Positions 23,401 to 33,573 of a DNA stretch of 64,000 nt are shown here, piece after piece (the first letter of the stretch is position 1; each line of letters opens with the position of its first letter). The notes under the pieces were generated by a model, which ran no database searches, had not been told where the DNA came from, and saw only the letters and a list, made by a program, of their open reading frames with translations. Source of the stretch: Tetmemena sp. SeJ-2015. Its lineage: Eukaryota; Ciliophora; Spirotrichea; Sporadotrichida; Oxytrichidae. Made by a program: the position numbers and the translations under genes. The stretch is taken from NCBI GenBank assembly GCA_027382625.1, contig JAJKFJ010022575.1, positions 93,277 through 157,276 on the forward strand, written 5' to 3'.

Positions 23401-25844
23401 AACTTTGATGCCTAAGTTCACTGAGCGAGGAGTACTATGGGCTTATTTGTTTAAGTCAAACAGGCTAAAGAATTTTTCTTGCTAGGACAAATAATCCTAT
23501 TCTAATTTCTCTATTGTGTCAAAGACACCTCCTAAACCGCTAGAATCTAATTATCAAATGATAAGAGAAGAATATTTGTTATCTTCATACTGCTAAGTTG
23601 GAGTTTCAAAGATAGAACCCATCACTAAGAATTTTAATTCTATTTAGAAATGGATATTTGAAATGATCACTATTTGCTAATTAGTTACACTAGTCTCATT
23701 TTAGGATTGCTCCTCTGGAATGACATTAAAAAATTAAAGAAACTTAAAGAAACATCTTAGGTCTCTCTATGCGATCCTTTTGCCGATTGGGCTCTTGATT
23801 CTCCTTTTGATTATAATCCAGTCGCCATTCCTTCAGAAGTTGTTACATTCTATTACAAATTCTTCTAAATTACTTAATAAATTAAATTCTAAACTAAACT
23901 ACCTCCAAGATTAACCTTGCTTCTGAGAAGTAGGCGATGGCTCTGAATTTTAATTGCATCTTCCATTCTTAGCGCTTTGGCCTTATATTCTTTCAGCCTG
24001 CTCTCTAGAAAATGAATTCGCTTGTGCTATCTATCCATCTCATCTACAAGCAACTTGATCATCATATCTTTCTTTGAGGAGTATTGAATTTTCTTATTAT
24101 CATTTCGATACTCCTCTATTTCCTTTTTCAATTAGAATATCAGTTTATTGGGGACTGAAGAGGGATATATTGAAACTGCTTCATAAGTATTTATGCCTTG
24201 CAGAAAGTCGGGTGTCATTGGATTCTAACTCATTTTATCAAAGGGATCACTTGCCTTTTCTAAATTCTCTTTAGCTTTATAGAAATTACTTTAAATTAAT
24301 TTCGCTTTCTCTAAAGGTTGAGTATTGTAGTGACTTTGTAGCAATTATTCTGTTTATCCTGTAGTTCTATTGTTTAAATCATCTATCTACTATAGGTTAT
24401 AAATAATAATATTATTATATAATCTGGTTGTTTGCTGATTAGAAATGTGACTATGGAATAATCTTCTGAGCTGCAGTTTACCCAAAAGATGGTATTTTTT
24501 CGTCTAAAATTTCATAGTCTTAAGTTCTCTATTAGCTTCTTCCTTATCTAGAGTGTAGAAATTTGACAGCACTTTAACTTTGCCTTAATTTTTTCTTTGA
24601 AGTAGATTAGGCAACACCTCCAAACTAATTGATTAACTGAACTGGGGTTGCACCCATTTTAGAGCTAAAGTGTGAACTAGGCTGGTGTTAATTGCTGATA
24701 TAATTTGACATCTTTGAGCGAGATTGCTGGAATGGCGTAATTGGCTAAGTACTATCTTGATTTAAGTAAAATTATTAATGAATCAAGATATGTGATTAGC
24801 AAACTGGTTTGGGTGAGGAGGTGAAGCATCTTCGTCTCTTGCAGAGAGTTTATTGAACTACTAGGTAGATTTGGAGTGAGGGAGATTCCTATCCACGTCT
24901 TCAATATTTATCTAACCCTAATGATAGATACCTCAAGAAAAGAGTATTTTAATGATGAGATAGTTGACTTTTTAATTACCGTTGCATCAACTCAGGACTC
25001 TCCAAGATATCTCTATTCGGTGCACCTATCTTTTTTTCAGTATACATTCCTCTCTGAGCTTCAAAATTTCTGTTTTACTGAGAAGAGTAAGGTTTGGCTG
25101 TTTACAGTCTCTGCTAAGAATTTCCAGAAAAGATATGAACTCTCCATTATTATACTTCATATCAATGTTATTATCGCCCTTAGATGTTAGTTTCATAAAA
25201 CCAGAATGTGACTTTTGTACTTGATTTTCCATATGCTTGACTTTTTGCAAGTAACTCTTATTTTTGACTTGATTCAAGCCCTTCTAAAAAGTTCCTATTG
25301 TATCTGATGCGCCATCATACTCCAGAATTTGAACTTTCTTTTTCGTTGAAGTATGAAACTCTTGAAATGCTTGACTTTTTCAGTTAATTCCTGGGACTTG
25401 GCTCAACAGTTTATCTGCTCCTCTATAATTGGTGTGGTTATCTTGATCTTAATTTGCTACTAAGCCACCATTTCCAATTTAAAGACCTTTTTTCTCTCCA
25501 CTCTTAATAAAGTGAGAACTCAGCATTTATTCTCCCTAGTTACTTCGATAGTTAAAATCGCCCCTCTTTTCTAAATTTCTGTCCTCATGTTCTTGCTAAC
25601 CTATATTGAAGTTTTTGTCTTTTTGTTGAGTATCTATGAGTCTCCTCTTCATGCTTGATGAGTGCTTGAGTCCCCTTACTCTCTCTTCTGGCTCTAATTG
25701 GTTTTCATTTTACATAATGTAGTTATTCACCTAAGTAGTCTACTAGAGAGATCCTTGGTTTTTGAAATTCTAAGCCTTGCTAGTTAAATTAGGCGTCCTT
25801 GGTTTGACTGCCTGGTGACCTCCAATAGTCTAATGATTCATCAT
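20417..25844 (-). CDS. Large GAF-domain protein with coiled coil
   Basis: The gene starts at an ATG at 25842-25844 (MMNHQTIGGHQAV) and ends at TGA 20417-20419. The N-terminal 400 residues are Gln/Asn/Lys-rich, then a coiled coil at about 24280-23930 (DEMDRQHKRIHFLESRLKEY). A first GAF-like module lies at about 23000-22560 (CEVVKFFMLDIHAQELI ... GLSIAINSS). A second at about 22440-21640 has SLLWESEKRLSSLVGVERVNLLILD, GLAHFCIRQKKTLVITEPFN and VPIICVPVFNKEQ...DRVLGCIYL. The tail is helical. Many IESs interrupt it. One of 27 bp has CAAG pointers near 25370. GAF domains bind small ligands such as cyclic nucleotides. No catalytic PDE or cyclase domain is visible, so it is probably a sensor or scaffold. 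Confidence 0.75.
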
Positions 25845-25955
25845 TTTGATTTTGCTATAGCAACGATGATATAATAAATTAATTTGCTAAATAGTTTATT
25901 CGCTTCCTTCTTAATCTGCTCTCAAAAAAATAAACCAAATTTAAGACGTATTTGC

Positions 25956-25965
25956 CACCACCATT
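25956..25965 (-). other. Candidate MDS pointer, 10 bp, partner of 994-1003
   Basis: The plus strand reads CACCACCATT, and bases outside the 10-mer differ between the two sites. The join reads SNTEMVV-SSQLILSLQLKRDP, a normal entry into TM1. Confidence 0.7.
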
Positions 25966-26949
25966 TCTGTGTTGCTGTAGAAATTACCAGTATTTATGCT
26001 ATCAATTTAAGTGAGATATTATAAGAAGATGTGAATCAATTTTCACACTCCAACTTTCAGTGCTCTCAGAATTTTAGAATAAGGTTTTTGAAGTGCTTGT
26101 CTTCTGGCCAGTGGTTAGATTAGTCAGATAGTAATGAGGATCGTAATCGAACTATGCAGGCGCAAGCTTCACTTGATTCTAGTCATAGAATAGGACACTG
26201 ACTCATTTAAACTTAAAGTCAAATAATTAGTAACTGCTTATAATGAATGACTGATACATTGCAAATATGGGAAACTTCAGGGAAGTAGGAATAATCAAAA
26301 GAGCAAAGATAAGTCGTCTCAGACTTCTCGTAAATTTAATTCACCAAGAATTTCTTAAAAAAAACTCCTAACTATATCTCTTAAGTTTACATGGCTACTG
26401 TTCCATCTGCATAGAGGAAATAGTCCTTGAATATAGGTTTCTTGGTTTGCTGGGAGGAATATACAAAGGTGGGAATCCAAAATTCATTTATGAAGCTGTT
26501 GAGCTCTAAGAAAGTAGTCTTGACCTCTTTACTGAATCTGCTGTCGTTATTGAACTGCAAGCGAGGATCCTTCCAGTACATGTAAATTTCCTCTACCACT
26601 GTAAACTAAAAGGCTGTTAGTCGCCTGAATCTAATTGATATAAATATAGAGCTATGCTATTAGAGGAGCGAGGACTTACTTAGTTCTTAATGTCGTCTAC
26701 GCTTCGAAAGTTTAGGATCTAATATCGGTAATTCACCTCTATAAAGAATTTAAGAGAATTCCAAGAATGGCATATCAAGGTCTTACGGTTTGTTTGATTC
26801 GTATAAGGTGGTAAGCTCTTATCATAGGTTTGAAAATAATAAAGATATTTATTGGTTTAGAGCAGGTTAGCCATATATTGATCTGTCGTTAGTTGAGCTT
26901 AGCTTAGCGAAAATAAAGTCAACATAACTATCACAGTTAGAGTAGTCAT
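25956..26949 (-). CDS. Cys-loop receptor, ligand-binding half; 5' part of a split gene
   Basis: The start is an ATG at 26947-26949 with a convincing signal peptide (MTTLTVIVMLTLFSLSQA). Then come YDKSLPPYTNQ, SVDDIKNQ, an intron (26606-26679, GTAAGT...TTAG), FTVVEEIYMYWKDPRLQF, FWIPTFVYSS, YADGTVAM and a Cys-loop with Cys 13 apart (CSFDYSYFPEVSHIC). An IES of 49 bp with GACT pointers (26200, 26249) is removed to reach YDQNQVKLAPAQF. Another, with ATCAATTT pointers (26001, 26035), is removed to reach SINTGNFYSNTEMVV. The segment stops exactly where TM1 should follow, at the 10-bp pointer 25956-25965. The GAF gene starts 112 bp further on. The channel half is proposed to be 1-1003, 24.9 kb away. 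Confidence 0.85.
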
Positions 26950-27272
26950 TCATTAAGCCATTCCATTCCCTTTGTAAATTGCAGGTAAGCTGAAAGAAGA
27001 GCCAATTTATTAGGATGCGCTATTCCTTGCTTGAGAGAGATGCTGTTTGTTTTATTTTACCATCTTTAACAGATTAAATTATGCAATGATGTTTAATTAA
27101 CCTAATTTAGAAGCATCAATTAAACTTTATTTCCTTAGAAAGTAACTTTTGTCATTCTAAGAATGATATAAAGGATTCAAAGTTGGTTAAAAATAGAAGA
27201 CAGTGATGTATTTAAAGACTCTTCTCAAATAATCTTAAGTATAATTTCCAATCTAAAATAAGTACTAGCGAC
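26950..27272. other. Intergenic, divergent promoters expected
   Basis: About 320 bp between two divergent starts (receptor on the minus strand, Gln-rich gene on the plus strand). It is AT-rich. I see no RNA gene or repeat. Confidence 0.5.
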
Positions 27273-28402
27273 ATGTCACAAACTCAAAAGCAAAAGCAGC
27301 AACAAGAGACCTTCCAACAATAGTAGGAGAGATAAAGAGAACAAGAGTCCAAGGATTTACTTTTTGAAGTCTATTGATTTTTAATTAAGGATGTTAGTAA
27401 ACTCTAAGGCTCGAAGGGATAAGAGCAAACATCCGCATCTATGGGCGGATTGCAAGAGAGAGACATAGCAAAGCAAGGAGCAAGTTCTTCTCAATACAAA
27501 AGTGGAGATCTAAGTGGCCAGCAGAAAAGTTCTGGAGACTGGTAGAAAGATATCCCTTCTGAAAAAGAGAGACTAGGTCAGAGAGAATAGCTATTCATTT
27601 TTATGAAGAGAGTGTTTTAATATAGAGAGAATAGGAGAGAACAACAGGATAATACTCTTAGGGTAAAGAGCCTCAATTCCAGGGCAAGGAAAGACAGGAG
27701 CAGAGTTCATTAGCTGCTTCTAAATTCTAGGAGGAGTAAGAGAGACTCAGATCTGGAAAAGATTTGCAGAAAATGAAATTGTAATACTACTTTAATTGGG
27801 TCTTAAATTTGCCTGCATCTATGTAGCAGAAATCTGGAGCTGAGGGTGCTTTTTCGTAATAAGAGCATTCTTACGCTCAACAAAGAAGAGAGGGGACCGA
27901 GGGAGGCACCTCTTCTCTCCACCAAACCGATGTTAAGGATTTGCTGAGAGGCACAAATATCCCCACAGAAAAGTATGCTCAGGAAGGCTAGTAATAGCGC
28001 TTCGCTGGTAAGACTCAAGAGTACGAGCAGCTTTAGAAGCATCAAGGAGTACCAGGTGGAGAAGAGCAAAACAAGTAATTCATAAGTGAGACCGGCAGAA
28101 TGCAACAGCAGCAATAGCAATGGCCTCAGTCTTCCAGTACTCAATCAGAGGGAATGCAGCAGAAATCTCAGCTTGACTAGTCCTAGCAGCAGAAGTAGCA
28201 GCAGCGAACCTAGGATCTTGGGGGTGCTCAAGCTAGTTCTGGAATGAGCAAGATTGAAGAGAGACAGAGATAGAGCAACGAGCCCTCAGGTAAGGATTTA
28301 CTTACTCCTGATTTCAAAGCTAACTATTCTGTAGATATCAAGTCTAAGTCGACTTCTGATCCTAGCTCTACTAAGTAGCAACAACAAAAATCAACTAGAT
28401 GA
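27273..28402 (+). CDS. Gln-rich low-complexity protein
   Basis: The gene runs from ATG 27273 (MSQTQKQKQQQQ) to TGA 28400-28402. Two IESs are clear: 36 bp between AAGGAT copies near 27354 and 27390, and 44 bp between AGAGAATA copies (27582, 27626). After removal the protein is continuous: Gln/Ser/Gly/Lys-rich with short motifs QERDIAKQGASSS, TDVKDLLRGTNIPTEKYAQEG and GKDLLTPDFKANYSVDIKSK. It is more than one-third Gln in places, encoded by a mix of CAA, CAG, TAA and TAG. No folded domain is apparent. It could be an intrinsically disordered RNA-binding or stress-related protein, but nothing here proves that. Confidence 0.65.
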
Positions 28403-28674
28403 TCTGCAATCTGAGAGGAACAAATTTCTGTTCTTCGGAATCATTGATGGGTCTGTTTTTCCCAAAGAATAATCACTAGATTCATGAATTCCAAAAGGAT
28501 AATTGTTCTGAAGAGGAATCATAAACAGCCCTCGATGAATTATTTTTAGAATATTATTAGTCATGTTGCACACAGTTCAAAGTTAAATTTCAGTATTTAA
28601 GAGAGAATTCCATACTTAGAAATTAGGAATAAATTAGGGCTTTTGAGAATTTATATTTTCCTAGAAATTTCAAA

Positions 28675-30164
28675 ATGGAAAAGTAAGTATGCCACACATA
28701 GGATTTAAACTAATTGAATTATAGATAAGAGGAGTTGCAACGAGAGCAGCTAAGGAGACTGCAGGAGCTCTACGCTTAAGGTATCAATATGAAAGACTTC
28801 CCTATCTCTGCAGACGCAATGATGGGTACTGAGCATCTATTAAAGATGCTAGAAGACGGTGTTTTCAGAGCAGGAGATGATGGAAGTGACTATGATGATG
28901 AGGGTAATCCTTACGAAGATGATGAAGAGGATGAGGAAGATCTAGATGCAGATATTGAAGCTGCCGAGTAAGATATTGACGATGAGGATGGAGAGGGAGA
29001 TGATAAGGCGCAAATCTATCTGCAGCAGTAACTATAGAATGAATTCATGAATGCAGGTGGGCTTGATGATGAAAGCGATGATGGTCTAGAGCTAGGAGGG
29101 AACGCAGTCTTGCCTTAGTTTATTGCTTAAATGCATACACTTAATTTAGACTTATGAATAGATATAAAAATGATAACCCCTTAACTGGAGAGATGGCAGA
29201 CTTGATGCCGAATAATCCAGGCGCATATTTGTAAGGTATGGAAGGAATGCCTGGAGCCATACCTTAAGCAATGCCACCTCCACCTCCTAAGCCTCTCACA
29301 GGCTGGGTATAGTGGTTTCTATCTCTGAACGACCACGATTTCTTACTAGAAGTAGACAGGGAAAGTCTTAATTTTATAATAGAGGGATTTCCTAGCAGAC
29401 AAGATGAACTTGATTGGCATTAGAGATCATTTCCCATCTAAAGACAGATTCAAAGAATGCCTTCGACTACTACTTTCTGCAAAGGTTCCTTGCAACGAAG
29501 ACCTCCAAAATCAAAAGTTCCTCGAACTTAACTAAGACACTTTCAATGAGGATCTTATAAAGTTTATGTTTTTAATACTTCAGACTTGTATTGCTTAATA
29601 CACAACCGCTATGTTTAATCTCCGATCGGTCTTGCAAAAATTTACAACAAGTACCTCTAATCAGGATATGGAAACTGCCCTCGTTCGCTTTGTGATCGCT
29701 AGAAGGTCTTACCAGTAGGACCCACTGACAAACTACGAGTATCGCGAGTGAAGGTATTCTGCCCTAGCTGCGAGGAAACTTATCTCCCCAAGTATCAAAA
29801 CATCAACTAAATCTCGTAATATAATCCCACTTATTTAAACTTAGATGGGTTCTTTTTTGGGACATCTCTACCTCAAATATTCATGAAACACTATCCGAAA
29901 GCAATAATCCTTCCCCCGAAGGTGTATTTCTATGAGCCGAAGATTTACGGATTCAGGATATTTGGTAAAAAGGGCAGCAAATATGAGAAGCCAGTAAGCG
30001 GAAATATTAAGTTTACTGAAGACGAGGAGGATATAAAGAAGCTGGTTGATAGCTTCAAGGCTAACTTCCGCACGCATGAGAAACTTAGACTTAATCTCAC
30101 AGGACACAATTTATAAATAAACTTTGTAGGGGGAAATATATTTCTGATTATGATTAGTTAATGA
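28675..30164 (+). CDS. CKB1: Casein kinase 2 regulatory (beta) subunit with long acidic N-terminal extension
   Basis: A 42-bp intron (28683-28724, GTAAGT...ATAG) lies near the start (MEKQEELQREQL). An acidic extension follows (YDDEGNPYEDDEEDEEDLD). A 29-bp IES with CTTA pointers (29151, 29180) removes a TGA and joins it to the CK2-beta core: LTGWVQWFLSLNDHDF, DKMNLIGIRDHF, LIHNRYVQSPIGLAKIYNKY, the zinc-binding cysteines NCPRSLC and FCPSC, then GSFFGTSLPQIFMKHYPKA and PKIYGFRIFGKKG. IESs with AGGGA (29358, 29383) and TTAATAC (29572, 29595) pointers restore the conserved core exactly. The subunit dimerises through the zinc finger and recruits CK2 alpha. An alternative start ATG at 29154, overlapping the TGA, would give a protein without the extension. 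Confidence 0.9.
29358..29382 (+). other. IES in CK2 beta (AGGGA pointer, 25 bp)
   Basis: AGGGA at 29358-29362 and 29383-29387. Removal converts an out-of-frame reading into VDRDFLADKMNLIG, the conserved CK2-beta segment. Confidence 0.85.
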
Positions 30165-30899
30165 CCACAGCACTAAGTAAGATTCCAGTAGTAGGAGAGA
30201 AGCTAAATAATAAAATGGATCCAATTAGCAACAGCAAAGCATTATAATTATAGCAAATAATTTAATATCAAATCATTTGACAAAACAAAAGATTATTTTA
30301 AAGTTAAGTTTCTTAAATTTCAAAAATTAGGACAGAATGTTAAAGATAAAATCTTACTCCCAAGATTCTAGTGAACTAAAAACGAATAGTTTAAAAATTA
30401 ACTAAAATTTAATGAGTTAGATTTAAACAATTATGCTAATATGTTGACTATATTATGAGATTAGTAGAAATCCCAAATTAAATTTAACTTGCACTTAGCT
30501 AACAGGAGATTAAAATGGAATTTGATTATTTAATTTCAACTATAGAGATAGCATCATCTCAATTATTGCGACTAAAAATATCCTTTTCATTTTATCAGCC
30601 ATTATTTCATTGTTTTCTTGGAAGTATTAAATTTAATAAGCTCAAGGTAATCAAAGAACTAAAAGAAGAAGAATAAAAAATGAGAGAACTATTAGAAAGC
30701 TTAGCAGCCGTATGATGTGTATATAAAAACCACTTATGTGTAATTAGTAAAGCAGAGATAAGTGCAATATTATTCAAACTTTCACTATCTTTAACTCTAC
30801 ATTGTATATAAGTAAGAATTGAGTTCCAATAAAGTAAGCATATGGCCTCAAGATTATTTATTATAAAATATTTAATCATCACACAATACAAGGAATAAA
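30165..30899. other. Non-coding AT-rich spacer
   Basis: About 735 bp with only short AT-biased frames in either code. One 94-codon minus frame (30607-30891) has a hydrophobic, Leu/Ser-rich product without a recognisable pattern and was not accepted. No repeats or RNA genes seen. Confidence 0.45.
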
Positions 30900-31247
30900 A
30901 TGGGACATAGTTTAAGACAACTCAGAGCTAACTTCAATGCTCACTGGGCCAAATTCTATAACTACTTCTTGCAGTGCATTTACTGGGGCTCCGTGCCAGC
31001 TATTCTCCTCTATGGTAAGTTCAAAACTAAAGTAGTAATGGATTTGCCTTTTGAAATTAATGGAACTAAATAAGCGAATATAATTTTACTCAAATGACTT
31101 CAATATCTTAACTTTCATGCTTTAGGCACTTTCTCAAAGCCATACAGCCCAATGCTTATTGCACTATGGCAGATGATTACAGGTCAGGAAGACAGCCACT
31201 CTCACGATATGTACGGCCCTCCCCAAGGTCAGCCAGGCTATTTCTGA
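30900..31247 (+). CDS. Small TOM7-like membrane protein
   Basis: Two exons join across a 111-bp intron (31015-31125, GTAAGT...TTTAG) into a 78-residue protein: MGHSLRQLRANFNAHW, then IYWGSVPAILLYGTF, SPMLIALWQMITG, and an acidic/His tail ending GQPGYF before TGA 31245-31247. One short hydrophobic helix with a Trp-Gly-x-x-Pro pattern recalls TOM7 (WGFIPL), a tiny subunit of the mitochondrial outer-membrane translocase. The match is short, so the assignment is tentative. The splice signals and coherent frame make it a real gene. Confidence 0.6.
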
Positions 31248-31421
31248 AAATAGTAGAAAGAAGAGACATAAATCTTAAATGGACTGATGAAAGCGAGAAT
31301 GTATATATAATTAGACACTATAAGAAGAAGTAGAGCCATTACTTATTAACTTTTAAATTTATTCATCTTCAAGTCTAATAAATACCTGCTTCATACAGCT
31401 GCCTTAACAATCGATCTTTGC

Positions 31422-31971
31422 TCAATTTATTTTCCATGTTGCTGAGCATTGAAATGGATTGTTGGGATCATCATCATCTTCTTCCTCTTCCGCTACTTAT
31501 TGATCACAATTATGAGATTCACTTAATGTTAATAAATAAATTGAATTAACTATACTTTCCTCTTCCTCAATCAAGTCATCTCTCTCCTCTAGATTATCTT
31601 CTGATATAATTTTGTTTGAGCTTGAGAATTTGGCCTTGCTTTTGGGTTGGACATCTATGAATTGAATATCGTTTTCATCCTTATCATTATTTAATAAAAA
31701 TATTTGGTATATTTAAATACAATTTGAGGGTACGCCCGAAACTTTGACTTCTTCCTGTTCTGAATTGAGATGACTCTATTTATACTCCTCTAACTGTTCA
31801 GCTATAGTTTTCTACTTTCTCAAAGATGACACTCCAACTTAAGCATTAAAGTTTAAGATAGATATGGATTATTAATATTTTAACTAGACCAGCTTTTTCT
31901 GTTGAAGGTTTGAGCTAGTTAGAACGAATGCTCTAACTGCTGCTTATTATTCTATTTACACCAAGTTTCAT
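31422..31971 (-). CDS. Small acidic protein, unknown
   Basis: From ATG 31969-31971 the gene reads MKLGVNRIISSSQSIRS, loses a short IES with AGTT pointers near 31890, and continues GVSSLRKQKTIAEQLEEYK, FIDVQPKSKAKFSSS, SEDNLEERDDLIEEEES and EEEEDDDDPNNPFQCSATW to TGA 31422-31424. It is strongly acidic toward the C-terminus, with one short conserved-looking block (PNNPFQC). No domain was recognised. Confidence 0.6.
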
Positions 31972-32162
31972 AGTTTAAACATATGATACTTACAAAAAGT
32001 TAATTCAAATTATATAGATCAATTATGTCGCATTTAAATTATTTTCTCTAAATTAAGGTTTTTAAATTAATAACTTTATAAAGTATAGTTTAGTTATTGA
32101 TATTATTGATTTGTGGAAGGAGAGTATGGCTATCACCATTCTCTTCTTTAGATTCCTCTTAT

Positions 32163-33537
32163 TCATTGCTTAGAGTGTGAATGAGGTGCTGTCCGCCTGA
32201 CGCTGCTAGGCCTGAGAGGCGGGAGCTCTTTAGGAGCGGATTAGACAGCAGTGAAGCCAGTCTTGTCCCGTTGCTGCTTTAAGTTAAACCTTACATATTA
32301 GTTATAATAATCAGCCTTAATTTAAGGTTTGGGTAGGATCATAGGTTTGCTATTGAGCTGGAAATTCGTTGGAACTGCTGCCCCTCCACTGATCTTGGCT
32401 TGCATCTACTCTATTATAATCTATAAAACATATATGCCTAGTATTCTCAGCCATCATACTTTTAATTTACTTGAAACTATTTAATGATTTGACAATAATT
32501 TACCTTGAGAGGAAGAAGCAAGAGGGGGGACTTTAAAAGAGGCTCCAAGTTTAAATGAAGAGGACGTCTGAAGCATAGCTTAGTTGAATGTTTGACCCAT
32601 CGCACTATCAGACTCTTATTTGCTTTGATAGTCGAATACTCCGTTGCCTTCACTTGAATAAATAAACATTAATTTAAAATTATCATCTATACAATTTTTG
32701 AAGGTCTAACTGCTTGCATCACCTTTGAGAATAAACATTATAAATAAACTATGATTGAATCTATCTTCAATATCCTGAGCCTTCGTTTCAAATTTTTCCT
32801 AAATTATTCATAAGACTTTGAATGGCTGACTTACTATGAAATATACAAAGTCTAATCTCAAATATAAACTTTGATGCATGAAATATGAGAAGGCTGCTAG
32901 ATTCTTATGATCAAAGTAGTCATACTCAACTTAGTAAGCTTGATAGAGCTCAAGCATTTATTTGATCTCCTTTAGTACCTCATTCTTTCTCAAACGAAGC
33001 AACTTATCTTTAAAATAATCTTTACAAATTAATTTAAGATCTTCCTTTTTGGCCTCAGCTGAGTTTGACTTGAGTTGAGGCGTATACTCGCGAACAAAGC
33101 GATGACTTACTTGAGCCACATATCCCAAAAACTCAAGCAGCTTACTTAAATGCTATAACTAACGAAGCACCTTCTCAGCTCTTTCCACCCACATTTGAGT
33201 TATCAAAGCTGGCTAACTACGCTTAGAGTTTATAACTTCAAATGGTCTCAACACTTGCTTCTATTGATTTTGCTATGGCGTTTAGTTTAGAGATGAAGAT
33301 TATGGCCGTCCACCTTCCGATAATTATTATAAATAATTCGTAGTTTGCAAAGGCGTTAGAGCCATAAGCTGTCCCAGGTCTAGCGAAATAGAGAAAGTCA
33401 ATTCCATTTTTAGAGTAGAAGCTTTATCCCAAAAATAAAGTAAGATATTTCTAATTCACAGAATGAATAATTTATCCCATCATGCTTTGCTAATTCTTGT
33501 TGTCATCTTAACTCATTAGCTTTTCTTTGTTCGTCAT
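32163..33537 (-). CDS. Helical protein of unknown function
   Basis: Starts at ATG 33535-33537 (MTNKEKLMSQDDNKNQQ) and ends at TGA 32163-32165. Two IESs near the 5' end restore the frame: 48 bp with GGGATAA pointers and only 13 bp with AATTAT pointers (near 33330). The result reads FYSKNGIDFLYFARPGTAYG, then ALITQMWVERAEKVLRQL, LLEFLGYVAQVSHRFVREYT, DYFKDKLLRLRKNEVLKEI and FSYFMHQSLYLRLDFVYF. A Ser/Gln/Ala-rich C-terminus follows (GGAAVPTNFQLNSKP). The middle looks like an all-helical tethering or trafficking fold, but I cannot name the family. Confidence 0.6.
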
Positions 33538-33573
33538 TATCAAATCTTTTATCCAGTAGTTTCAAAATAAAAA

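Noticed and set aside
25230..25400. 14-bp direct repeat AAAAAGTCAAGCAT in the GAF gene, like a long pointer
   Set aside because: Joining there would break the frame. A 27-bp IES with CAAG pointers removes the only in-frame TGA and keeps the intervening coding sequence, so the repeat is probably chance.
27803..28144. Minus-strand 113-codon hydrophobic ORF
   Set aside because: Antisense of the plus-strand Gln-rich gene; poly-Leu arises from CAG/CAA codons read backwards.
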